From contig WAMZ01000133.1 of NCBI GenBank assembly GCA_015522055.1, positions 1-15,577 on the forward strand: a stretch of 15,577 bases of DNA. Direction: 5' to 3'. Source of the DNA: Candidatus Geothermarchaeota archaeon (GTDB taxonomy: Archaea > Thermoproteota > Nitrososphaeria > Geothermarchaeales > JDFR-13). Of this stretch, positions 1 to 7,023 are shown in pieces. The stretch's first letter is position 1. The number at the start of each line of letters is the position of its first letter. The notes below the pieces were generated by a model. That model was not told where the DNA came from and searched no databases. It saw only the letters and a list, made by a program, of their open reading frames with translations. Made by a program: the position numbers and the translations under genes.

Positions 1-18
1 GATTTTAAGAAGTAGAGA

Positions 19-28
19 TTTAAAATAA
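19..28 (+). promoter_or_regulatory. TATA-box promoter of the TIP49 gene
   Basis: TTTAAAATAA with a purine-rich GAGA just upstream resembles an archaeal BRE/TATA element. Counting about 26 nt from its centre puts the transcription start near 49-50, which leaves a leader of about 20 nt containing the ribosome binding site GAGGTG (58-63, 7 nt before the ATG). Inferred from sequence only. Confidence 0.55.
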
Positions 29-70
29 ATTAGATAGTTTCCGATAGACACTTAATAGAGGTGTATAGAT

Positions 71-1402
71 ATGAGTGTACAGCTGGCATACGAGAGAGTC
101 GGGGCACATACCCATATAAGGGGGCTAGGAGTCGAGAATGGAAAAGCCAAGTTCAAGGCCCAGGGAATGGTTGGGCAGACAAGGGCTAGGGAGGCGGCGT
201 ACATAGTAGTCCAGATGATCAAGAGGGGTAAGATGGCGGGGCGCGCCATCTTACTCAGCGGTCCACCAGGAACTGGTAAGACCGCAATAGCTATAGGCAT
301 AGCGAAAGAGCTGGGTAAGGACGTTCCATTCATATACCTCAGCGCATCAGAGATATATTCCGCTGAATATAGTAAGACGGAGGCCCTAATGAGAGCCATT
401 AGGAAGGCGATAGGTGTAAAGATAAAGGATTTGAGGGAGGTTATAGAGGGTGAGGTGAAGAAGCTGGAGGTTAAGATGGCTCCCCATCCATACAACCCTT
501 ATCAGCAGGTTCCTGAGAGCATAAAGATAACTATAGCCACTAGAGATGAGGAGAGGACGTTCAGTGCCGGCACCGAGATAGCCCTAGCCTTCCTACAGCA
601 GGGGATAAGGGAAGGAGATATAATAATGATCGACAAGGAGACAGGGAAGGTCACGAAGCTAGGAAGGTCCAAGGAGGCCCCTAGATTATATGATATCGAA
701 GGAGAAGAGTATCTAGATAGGCCCACTGGACCCATAATAAAGGAAAGGGAGTTTATCTACGTCATGACACTCCACGAACTCGATATAAGGAGGGCCAGGG
801 GAGGCAGCCTACTAAGCCTATTCTTCACAACAAGCGAGAAGGAGATCAGCAGCGACGTCCGGAAAGAGGTCGATGACTGGGTAAAGAACCTAGTCGAGGA
901 GGGTAGAGCCGAGATAATACCAGGCGTACTATTTATCGATGAGATACACATGCTGGATATAGAGGCCTACGCCTTCCTAAACAGGGCTCTAGAGAGTGAG
1001 ATGGCCCCAATAATTATCTTCGCATCAAATAGGGGCTTCACAAAGATAAGGGGCACCGATGTAGTCTCACCCCACGGCATCCCAATGGACCTCCTAGACA
1101 GACTCCTAATAATAATAACCGAGCCATATACGAGGGATGAGATGAGGGAGATCATTAAGATCAGGATGAAGGAGGAGGATGTAAAGCTGAGTGACGATGC
1201 GGTCGAACGACTAGTTCAGCTGGCAGAAGAGCACAGCCTAAGGTATGCTATAATGCTACTCGCCCCAACCAAGGAGGTACTCCAAATAAAGAATAAAGAG
1301 GTAGCCGATGTCGAGGACATAGAGTATGTAGCAAACCTATTCAGCGACTACCGGACATCAGCAGAGCATCTCAAGGAATATGAGAAGCTATACCTAAGGT
1401 AA
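71..1402 (+). CDS. TIP49/RuvB-like AAA+ ATPase (archaeal RuvBL homologue)
   Basis: A 443-residue AAA+ ATPase of the TIP49 (RuvBL1/RuvBL2, pontin/reptin) family. Visible motifs, in order: the family N-terminus with GAHTHIRGLG (11-20); Walker A GPPGTGKT (64-71); an inserted domain II of about 115 residues (roughly 125-240) that separates Walker A from Walker B and marks TIP49 rather than bacterial RuvB; Walker B LFIDE (287-291) followed by HMLD; sensor 1 ASNRG (318-322); an arginine-finger segment DLLDRLL (340-346); and a sensor 2 region with R391. In eukaryotes the family works as hexamers in chromatin remodelling and box C/D RNP assembly. The archaeal role is not well defined, so RNP or chromatin-related assembly is inference. 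The ATG at 71 is preceded by GAGGTG at 58-63. The next gene, trmI, is on the same strand 71 nt downstream but has its own TATA box. Length and motifs are complete, with nothing broken. Confidence 0.96.
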   Translation: MSVQLAYERVGAHTHIRGLGVENGKAKFKAQGMVGQTRAREAAYIVVQMIKRGKMAGRAILLSGPPGTGKTAIAIGIAKELGKDVPFIYLSASEIYSAEYSKTEALMRAIRKAIGVKIKDLREVIEGEVKKLEVKMAPHPYNPYQQVPESIKITIATRDEERTFSAGTEIALAFLQQGIREGDIIMIDKETGKVTKLGRSKEAPRLYDIEGEEYLDRPTGPIIKEREFIYVMTLHELDIRRARGGSLLSLFFTTSEKEISSDVRKEVDDWVKNLVEEGRAEIIPGVLFIDEIHMLDIEAYAFLNRALESEMAPIIIFASNRGFTKIRGTDVVSPHGIPMDLLDRLLIIITEPYTRDEMREIIKIRMKEEDVKLSDDAVERLVQLAEEHSLRYAIMLLAPTKEVLQIKNKEVADVEDIEYVANLFSDYRTSAEHLKEYEKLYLR

Positions 1403-1440
1403 CCAATATAAACACTACATAGCCACCCTTCATAAATAGC

Positions 1441-1450
1441 GTATATAAAC
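1441..1450 (+). promoter_or_regulatory. TATA-box promoter of trmI, leaderless type
   Basis: GTATATAAAC lies 28 nt (centre to start) before the ATG at 1474, so the transcript should begin at or within a few nt of the start codon. This shows trmI need not depend on read-through from the TIP49 gene. A T5 run at 1454-1458 could help end the upstream transcript. Confidence 0.55.
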
Positions 1451-1473
1451 CTATTTTTATAGATGTGATCCAG

Positions 1474-2259
1474 ATGGATGGGCCTAAGTACGGAGACGAC
1501 ATACTACTCTACGACGGCAAGGGTAAGAGTTGGCTGATTAGGCTAGTCGAGGACGGGGTATTCCACACACACAAGGGAAGAATATTACATAACGCCATCG
1601 TCGACGCAGGCTATGGGGGTATGGTTAAGAGTGATATGGGATCCATATTCTACGTCCTAAGACCCACGATATACGACTATATTATGAAGAGCCCAAGACC
1701 AACCCAGATCGTCTACCCAAAAGACATTGGATACATAATCCTTAAGCTTGGTATAAGGCCCGGCTCAAAGATATTGGAGGTTGGAATGGGGAGTGGGGCC
1801 ATCACATCAGCCCTACTCGAGATTGTCGGAGAGAATGGAGTAGTAGACACCTATGAAAGGAGAAGAGATATCACTTGGAAAACAATCAAATACCTAGCTA
1901 GAGCCAGTCCCAAGGGATTGGGCAACCTAAATATACATGAGCTGGACTTCAGGGATGCCTCACCACCACGGAAATATTATGATGCTGCAGTAGTCGATAT
2001 AGATGAGCCTTGGGCAATCCTAGAAAAAGTACATCAATCCCTAAAGCCTTGGGGGAGGATAGCGGTGGTAGTGCCGACATACAACCAGCTTGACAAGCTT
2101 GAGCCCGAGATAAAGAAATACTTTACCTACCTAGAGGCGATCGAGATAAGCATTAGGGAGCTCCAGTTCAAAAGCGGTAGAATAAGGCCCGAGTTCCGGA
2201 TGATAGGCTTCACAGCGATACTCATAACTGGTGCAAAGATAGAGGCTGAAAACAAATAA
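1474..2259 (+). CDS. trmI: tRNA (adenine-N1)-methyltransferase TrmI
   Basis: Class I SAM-dependent methyltransferase of the TrmI/Trm61 family, which makes m1A at position 58 (archaeal members also at 57) of the tRNA T-loop. From the ATG it has 261 residues. There is a small N-terminal beta domain, then the family signature QIVYPKDIGYI (about 78-88). The SAM-binding loop EVGMGSG is at 102-108, an acidic ribose-binding segment DTYERR follows near 125-130, and the catalytic-site motif VVDIDEP is at 173-179. A C-terminal RPEFRMIGFTAIL segment near 238-250 matches the usual RP..RM.G.T motif. A GTG at 1465 would add three residues. I prefer the ATG because the TATA box at 1442-1449 predicts transcription starting at about 1470-1474, and because GTGAT (1465-1469) could itself act as a weak Shine-Dalgarno sequence. 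It converges with atpK. Confidence 0.94.
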   Translation: MDGPKYGDDILLYDGKGKSWLIRLVEDGVFHTHKGRILHNAIVDAGYGGMVKSDMGSIFYVLRPTIYDYIMKSPRPTQIVYPKDIGYIILKLGIRPGSKILEVGMGSGAITSALLEIVGENGVVDTYERRRDITWKTIKYLARASPKGLGNLNIHELDFRDASPPRKYYDAAVVDIDEPWAILEKVHQSLKPWGRIAVVVPTYNQLDKLEPEIKKYFTYLEAIEISIRELQFKSGRIRPEFRMIGFTAILITGAKIEAENK

Positions 2260-2260
2260 A

Positions 2261-2292
2261 TAGACTAGGACTCAAAACAGAAAAATAGTCTA
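2261..2292. terminator. Probable terminator region between convergent trmI and atpK
   Basis: The 63-nt gap between the two convergent stop codons holds a perfect 7-bp inverted repeat, TAGACTA (2261-2267) and TAGTCTA (2286-2292). On the minus strand it also holds two T-runs, TTTTT (2285-2281) and TTTT (2277-2274), downstream of atpK. Archaeal termination relies mainly on T-tracts, so a terminator for atpK is plausible. The repeat encloses the T-runs rather than preceding them, so it is not a classical hairpin terminator and may be chance. Confidence 0.4.
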
Positions 2293-2322
2293 GAGAAACC
2301 GTTTAAATAAAGTACTGACTGG

Positions 2323-2673
2323 CTAGCCAAGTATCAATATCGCGATGATCAATCCGTATATAGCTACACCCTCACCGAGACCCGCCAGCAGCAGAAGCCA
2401 TGTAGATAGCTCCGACTTCTCAACCAAGGCAGCCATACCAGAGCTAGCCGTACCATATATAGCTATACCTGCTCCAAGAGTCGAGCCCGCCACAGCTATC
2501 CCCGCACCCATATATTTATCTCCCTGAGCAGGGGCAGCCGCCTCCTGACCAAACGCCGTAACCACAAGTGAGGACAATGCAGTCAACATTATCAATATGT
2601 TGACGAAGAGCACAATCCTGAACAGCAACTTCCTATTCTTCGGGTCCTGCAAAAAACCGACTAGAGACACCAT
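2323..2673 (-). CDS. atpK: A-type ATP synthase subunit K (rotor ring proteolipid, c subunit)
   Basis: A 116-residue precursor of the proteolipid that forms the ion-translocating rotor ring. The N-terminus is basic (K12, R14, K15, R19), followed by a hydrophobic stretch (about 20-40) and AFGQEAAAPAQ. This looks like a cleavable leader or an extra N-terminal helix. The conserved hairpin follows: helix 1 (about 56-76) with Gly/Ala-rich GAGIAVAGSTLGAGIAIYG, a polar loop (81-90), and helix 2 (91-115) carrying the ion-binding carboxylate E101 in GLGEGVAIYG. One carboxylate per two-helix hairpin is the arrangement compatible with ATP synthesis. The ATG at 2673 is supported by a TATA box that predicts leaderless transcription from it. 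It lies downstream of atpI on the same strand but has its own promoter, as suits a subunit needed in many copies. Confidence 0.95.
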   Translation of the reverse strand: MVSLVGFLQDPKNRKLLFRIVLFVNILIMLTALSSLVVTAFGQEAAAPAQGDKYMGAGIAVAGSTLGAGIAIYGTASSGMAALVEKSELSTWLLLLAGLGEGVAIYGLIIAILILG

Positions 2674-2690
2674 GGCGCCAAAACCCCCCG

Positions 2691-2702
2691 AATATATTTA
2701 AA
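2691..2702 (-). promoter_or_regulatory. TATA-box promoter of atpK, leaderless type
   Basis: Read on the minus strand this is TTTAAATATATT, a strong archaeal TATA box centred about 23-24 nt before the ATG at 2673. The predicted transcription start falls at or within 2-3 nt of the start codon. No Shine-Dalgarno sequence lies at usual spacing (a G6 run sits 11-16 nt upstream of the ATG), which agrees with a leaderless mRNA. Confidence 0.6.
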
Positions 2703-2756
2703 AACTATTTATCCATACGCATCATTTATAAGGTTAACTATATATCAGCATCCATG

Positions 2757-4703
2757 TTACAGCTTCAGCGGCTGGAACAACCTACCCTCATCCATATAGA
2801 ACTTAGTGGAGAACTCATAGAACAACAGCCTAATCGATTGTATACCAGCTGCGAAGCCCTCAATCAAGATAACGATAATATTGAATGTTAGGTAGGCGGG
2901 GAGAAAGCCCATACTATGAGACAAAACCTCAGCAACGGTAGCTAGGGCCACGTGGGCAATCGCGAAGGCGCCCAACCTAATATATGAAATAGAGTTTGTG
3001 ATATAAGATAGGAACATCTCTATAAACTCACTGACACCCTCCATCAGGGACTCAGACAGTGGATGGCGATGGCCTGTGAGAATACCGGCGACCATGGGTT
3101 TAAATAGGCTAAACACCAGTAAAGCAAGCTCAACCATGACCAGAGGCAGATTCTCCGGAGCCCCGAAGACCGCTAGGTTCATATTCCCAAGTATAAACCT
3201 AATCGCCAATATAATACCTATAATATAATATACCATTCCGAGTAGGCCACGCCAACTAAGCAGGGCCTCAACATAATTCTTATTCATAATGTTATTAGCT
3301 ATATTGAGTATAAGCCCTATATTCAGCTGTATAAGCCCGAATACTATGGCTGCAACAGCTATCTCCAGAGGCTCCTCCATAGGATTAAGCCACATCGGCT
3401 TCATAAAGTGGACCAAGAAACTCTCGCCATACATAAATCCAAATATGATTGAGAATATACTGGCAGTCGATAGAATAGCCCCCAATCTATTCAACGCAGA
3501 ATATGATATACCCAATAGTGGCCTCCTAATCCTATACAGTAATTGGCCTATGATAAAGAGCACAACACCCTGGCCCACATCACCGAACATCATACCATAC
3601 ATAATCGAGAATAGTATTGTGAATGGTATAGTGGGGTCAATCTCATTATAATTTGGTACACCCCTCATCCTCACTATCAGCTGGAACCTATTGAGTAGAG
3701 GTGGCTGTGACAGGAGTGTAGGCGGCTTCTCATCCGGCCTAGGGTCCGATACCTCCATATGCATCACGCCATCAGTAACCCTCTCCACAGCAGCCCTAAC
3801 CTCATCAACCTTCTCACTAGGAGTCCATCCATAGACGACAGAGAAGTTCCTAGTCCTAACCAACATCGATTTAACCCTATGCATAAACCTTACATACCTA
3901 AGATATGGATAGAACCTCTCCCTAAGCCTCTCAAACTCCTCCCTAAGCCTACTAAAGTCCCTCAGTATACCTTCCCTCTCACCTACCAGCCTATTATAAG
4001 CCTCATTAGGATCTGGCGGCAGCTCCTCAGGGAACACGATCTCCTCAAAATTCAAGGCTGTTAATACACCCAAGATACCCTCCTTATCCTTCTGGGAAGC
4101 AGCAATCAACAGGAAGTTCTCCCTCGGCCTACCCTCCATAATACTAACGACGACATTGAAGGGCTTTAGAGCCTCCATAAGCTTATCCACATTAACAGCG
4201 GGTATAAAACCAGCCTTCACAAATATATGGGTATAGTCACCCATTATATCCAACGCAACATTATTCCTCCTAAAAACATCAACATTATCAATTAGAACAG
4301 CCAGCTCCGAAAGCCTCCTACGCTTCTCATCAAGCTCAGATGTAAGCCTATTATACTCGGCGTCAACCTCCTCCAAGAACCCCTTAAGACCATCGATGGA
4401 TATACGCTCAGCACCAACCCTCACAGCCCTAGCCTTAAACGCATCCCTAAGACGCTGGAGGAAAGGCTTCTTAACCTCCTCCCTCGGCAGGATCTCATCA
4501 ATAGAATTCAATGCTATACCTATCCTATCGAAAAGCCTTAAGAATGATGCATAAGCCTCGAGCTCAGAATCCCCCCGCCCCCCAGCCCTAGCCTGGGCTA
4601 TAAACTCAACCACACCAAGCCTACCGAGGGCCTCAATAACATCATCCTCCTTATCCCTAGGGACAGCCACATAAAACTTCTTCATCCTCTTAGGACGTAA
4701 CAT
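2757..4703 (-). CDS. atpI: A-type ATP synthase subunit I (membrane stator, a subunit)
   Basis: A 648-residue subunit that joins the peripheral stalks to the membrane and forms the ion half-channels facing the K ring. Residues 1 to about 350 are the soluble arm: alpha/beta lobes and long coiled coils (about 110-135 and 240-275). Residues about 358-635 form the membrane domain with 7-8 helices. The essential arginine is R576 in the signature SYIRLGAFAIAH, and a later conserved helix contains E615 and R625 (IEGFAAGIQSIRL). Length is normal for the family. The ATG at 4703 follows GGGTGGAT (4708-4715) on the minus strand; M7 is a less likely start. It is transcribed from its own promoter, cut off from atpC by an opposite-strand gene, and ends 83 nt before atpK. 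Confidence 0.97.
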   Translation of the reverse strand: MLRPKRMKKFYVAVPRDKEDDVIEALGRLGVVEFIAQARAGGRGDSELEAYASFLRLFDRIGIALNSIDEILPREEVKKPFLQRLRDAFKARAVRVGAERISIDGLKGFLEEVDAEYNRLTSELDEKRRRLSELAVLIDNVDVFRRNNVALDIMGDYTHIFVKAGFIPAVNVDKLMEALKPFNVVVSIMEGRPRENFLLIAASQKDKEGILGVLTALNFEEIVFPEELPPDPNEAYNRLVGEREGILRDFSRLREEFERLRERFYPYLRYVRFMHRVKSMLVRTRNFSVVYGWTPSEKVDEVRAAVERVTDGVMHMEVSDPRPDEKPPTLLSQPPLLNRFQLIVRMRGVPNYNEIDPTIPFTILFSIMYGMMFGDVGQGVVLFIIGQLLYRIRRPLLGISYSALNRLGAILSTASIFSIIFGFMYGESFLVHFMKPMWLNPMEEPLEIAVAAIVFGLIQLNIGLILNIANNIMNKNYVEALLSWRGLLGMVYYIIGIILAIRFILGNMNLAVFGAPENLPLVMVELALLVFSLFKPMVAGILTGHRHPLSESLMEGVSEFIEMFLSYITNSISYIRLGAFAIAHVALATVAEVLSHSMGFLPAYLTFNIIVILIEGFAAGIQSIRLLFYEFSTKFYMDEGRLFQPLKL

Positions 4704-4737
4704 ACATATCCACCCAGATAACGTCAGACAGGCCCAG

Positions 4738-4748
4738 TTATATTTACA
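4738..4748 (-). promoter_or_regulatory. TATA-box promoter of atpI
   Basis: On the minus strand the sequence reads GTAAATATAAC. Its centre lies about 40 nt before the atpI ATG, which predicts transcription from about 4717 and a leader of about 13 nt holding the GGGTGGAT ribosome binding site. It stands back to back with the plus-strand promoter of the 4814 gene. Confidence 0.5.
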
Positions 4749-4767
4749 AATTTATTAGGCAGTATCA

Positions 4768-4788
4768 ATTTAAAAAATGTATATATTA
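4768..4788 (+). promoter_or_regulatory. Promoter of the membrane-protein gene at 4814
   Basis: Two overlapping TATA-like elements are present: TTTAAAAAA (about 4769-4777) and GTATATATTA (4779-4788). The first predicts transcription from about 4799 with a 15-nt leader. The second predicts a start at about 4810, almost leaderless. Both favour the ATG at 4814 over the one at 4796. Confidence 0.45.
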
Positions 4789-4813
4789 CATCCCCATGTA
4801 TAGAGTGGTAAAT

Positions 4814-5374
4814 ATGGATATAAGAGACATAGGGCTCCTAGCCCTACTAATAACCTGGATAGACACAATAATATACTCAATATATCTAAGTATAACACAA
4901 TCTATACCCGTAACAACCCTAAACAACCTACTGGAAATAGGGAGGAACCCAGCGCTCTTCCTAATAAACCTGACACTATTCTACATAAGCATATACATAT
5001 TAATTAGATACGGCGGTGGAGAGAAGGAGATATTAAAGAGGGTGATATGGGCATACCCCCTAGTAACACTCGCCATAGCACTAGTATATTCAATATCCAT
5101 CGCTGGATTAGAAGGCATATCATTCCTGGTACGTGCACCATTCATAGCGATGTATACATTCCTGACCCAGATGACCCTATTCATAGCAGAGCTAGACATA
5201 AAAACTACAAACATAACTCCATACATAAGAGAGAATATAGTGATACTGATACTTACTGCAGAGCTATTCATCTACATAGCCCTAAGAATAGTTTTCGGAG
5301 GATCACCCCTACTGACATCCGCATTCCTAATACTGGCAGTTGCCACAATGGGTATATATACATTAAGAAAATAG
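4814..5374 (+). CDS. Unknown six-helix membrane protein inside the ATP synthase cluster
   Basis: I do not recognise this family. From the ATG at 4814 it encodes 186 residues with about six predicted membrane helices (about 6-27, 47-65, 77-98, 104-125, 141-161 and 165-183) and short, mostly charged loops. The helices contain few charged residues, and no cofactor-binding motif is visible. An in-frame ATG at 4796 would add six residues. I chose 4814 because GAGTGGT lies just before it and because of the TATA positions. It lies on the strand opposite to the atp genes, diverges from atpI, and converges with atpC with only 8 nt between stop codons. A role in ATP synthase assembly, comparable in position only to bacterial UncI, is speculation. 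It may equally be an unrelated gene that settled here. Length, codon use and promoter make it a real gene. Confidence 0.8.
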   Translation: MDIRDIGLLALLITWIDTIIYSIYLSITQSIPVTTLNNLLEIGRNPALFLINLTLFYISIYILIRYGGGEKEILKRVIWAYPLVTLAIALVYSISIAGLEGISFLVRAPFIAMYTFLTQMTLFIAELDIKTTNITPYIRENIVILILTAELFIYIALRIVFGGSPLLTSAFLILAVATMGIYTLRK

Positions 5375-5382
5375 GGTGGAAG

Positions 5383-6417
5383 TTAGAGTATAAGCTTGAT
5401 ATCCTCCTCCTCAACACCGAGCTCCTTAGCGAATGCGATGGAAGTCAAGTTCCTATACTCGTAATATATGGCGTTCAAATACCACATGATATATCCGAGG
5501 CCCAATGCATTCCGTGTAGCCATCTCCCTCAAGAAACCTATATAAACGGAGTGGATACCATGCTCCAGATCAGCTATGGACCCAGCCTCTATGGCTGGAG
5601 CAATCTTATCCGACGCCCATCCATAGGGTGAGGCCAGGAAATTATCCAAAATGGCATCCTTACCAGCACGTATGAATCCATTGATATACTCCTCCCCCAG
5701 CCTATAGAATGGCCTTATAATAGACTCCTCTATCAAATTCTGAGGGGCATCCAGCAACTTATAGGAGATCACGAAGTAGAGGTTCCTGAGATCCACCTCT
5801 ACACCCAGTATACTACGCACAACATCCTCATCGGGTATACCGGAGAGGAATTTATATACATTCCGGTAATATACCTTATCCAGGAAAGCCTCCATAGGGA
5901 CCGTCGAGTTATACTCCCTAGACACCTGAATATAATTCCCCACACCCCGATAGACAGAATACATCAATAGTGTAACCGCGTCATCCACCGACTCTGCCTC
6001 AAGCATAGCCTGGTAATTAATAACCGAGTAGGTCCTAGGCAACTGTATCAAGTCATCCATAGACAGCTCGAGACCATAAAACTTAGCGCCGAGAATCCTC
6101 TTAAGGTTCTCAACCTCAACCTTCCTAGTATATGCATCCAGAAACTTATCCACCGACTGGGGTGCAACCTTCAGGATATACAGCAATCTATCTACATATA
6201 TCTCCGAGAAGACTCTATTAAGATTCCTCGCATTAATAGCCTCCCTAGAGAGCAAGCCTATCTTCTCGGCATAATCCCCCTTAGATACAGCCTCCACAAA
6301 TGCGTTTAGATCTCTCGCCCTAGCAAATCCCCTTATATCATCATCACTAAAGAGATGCGTAGATAGGCCGTGTACCCTGGTAATCAAATATAGGTATGAG
6401 GCTGGCTTCAACCACAT
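5383..6417 (-). CDS. atpC: A-type ATP synthase subunit C (central stalk, d-like)
   Basis: 344 residues from the ATG at 6417. Subunit C is the funnel-shaped socket that connects the D-F shaft to the K ring. The whole length matches the family: an all-helical protein of about 340-370 residues made of three similar lobes, with segments such as YLITRVHGLSTHLFSDDD near the N-terminus and repeated tyrosine-rich helices (YKFL, YFVISYKL, YIMWYL) in the later lobes. The ATG overlaps the TGA of atpD by one base (TGATG), implying coupled translation. GTG at 6420 directly precedes it, and the best Shine-Dalgarno match, AGGTGAT, overlaps these starts. A TTG two codons after the ATG is therefore a possible true start. 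It is the last gene of the F-H-E-A-B-D-C operon and converges with the membrane-protein gene at 4814-5374. Confidence 0.95.
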   Translation of the reverse strand: MWLKPASYLYLITRVHGLSTHLFSDDDIRGFARARDLNAFVEAVSKGDYAEKIGLLSREAINARNLNRVFSEIYVDRLLYILKVAPQSVDKFLDAYTRKVEVENLKRILGAKFYGLELSMDDLIQLPRTYSVINYQAMLEAESVDDAVTLLMYSVYRGVGNYIQVSREYNSTVPMEAFLDKVYYRNVYKFLSGIPDEDVVRSILGVEVDLRNLYFVISYKLLDAPQNLIEESIIRPFYRLGEEYINGFIRAGKDAILDNFLASPYGWASDKIAPAIEAGSIADLEHGIHSVYIGFLREMATRNALGLGYIMWYLNAIYYEYRNLTSIAFAKELGVEEEDIKLIL

Positions 6418-7013
6418 CACCTACTAACGATATGCTTCGTCCTCACAAACTCACCCAGCGCATCCTCCATAAGCCTCTCCTCTACATACCTAATCGTCTC
6501 CCTATACTGTGGAATCACTATCTTCTCCAAGCTATTGACCTTCCTCGAGGTACTCATAAGCTCTAGCGCAAGCATCTCAATATTATTCTCAATCTCAGCA
6601 GTCTTAACCATATACTTAAAGGCCTCATTCAACTTCTTAGCCAAGGCTTGGATAAGAGGCTCATAGAATGAGGTATACTCCACCGAGCGCTCCACACCCA
6701 GCCTAACAAGGTTTATACCCATAACCATCTCAGTAGAGAACTTTATATCCATATAACCAACGCTCTTCGCTATCGTCCTAAGATTCTTATACCCGATCCG
6801 CATCAAAACCTGAACAAGCAGGCTATATGCCTCCCTAAGCTCACGCTCCATATCACCCCTAATCTTAACCTCGCCCAATAGCCTATTGATCTCACCAGCC
6901 AACCTATCCCGCTTCATCTCCAGGATCTCCTTACCCTTAATAATAAAGTTTAGCTGGTCCCTCAGAGCCAGTAAAACACCTGGGCTCGCGGAGACCCCGG
7001 AGACGAAGCTCAT
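6417..7013 (-). CDS. atpD: A-type ATP synthase subunit D (central rotor shaft)
   Basis: 198 residues, the rotor shaft that turns inside the A3B3 head, comparable to the F-type gamma subunit. Two long helices, about 10-65 and 120-180, are predicted to pair as an antiparallel coiled coil. The middle part (about 65-118) is the short globular region. The segment VNSLEKIVIPQYRETIRYVEE, split across 158-178, is typical of subunit D. Length is normal. The ATG at 7013 follows AGGTGGTG, which overlaps the atpB stop codon (gap 10 nt). Its own stop overlaps the atpC start. Confidence 0.96.
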   Translation of the reverse strand: MSFVSGVSASPGVLLALRDQLNFIIKGKEILEMKRDRLAGEINRLLGEVKIRGDMERELREAYSLLVQVLMRIGYKNLRTIAKSVGYMDIKFSTEMVMGINLVRLGVERSVEYTSFYEPLIQALAKKLNEAFKYMVKTAEIENNIEMLALELMSTSRKVNSLEKIVIPQYRETIRYVEERLMEDALGEFVRTKHIVSR

Positions 7014-7023
7014 ACCACACCAC

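Noticed and set aside
52..495. Minus-strand frame of 147 codons opposite the TIP49 gene
   Set aside because: It lies fully antisense to a strongly conserved AAA+ gene. Its Pro/Ser/Leu-rich composition is the mirror of that gene's codon use.
2674..2756. Possible box C/D small RNA between atpI and atpK (ATGATG on the minus strand)
   Set aside because: No correctly spaced CTGA box D follows and no terminal stem is visible. The region is explained by the atpK promoter.
3900..3965. Repeated CTCCCTAAGCCT-like units within atpI
   Set aside because: They encode successive Leu-Arg-Glu helical turns in the coiled-coil arm of subunit I. This is protein periodicity, not a DNA repeat element.
5047..5631. 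Plus-strand open frame of 194 codons across the end of the membrane-protein gene and into atpC
   Set aside because: A shadow frame: composition rich in His/Ser/Arg, overlaps two real genes, and has no ribosome binding site or promoter of its own.
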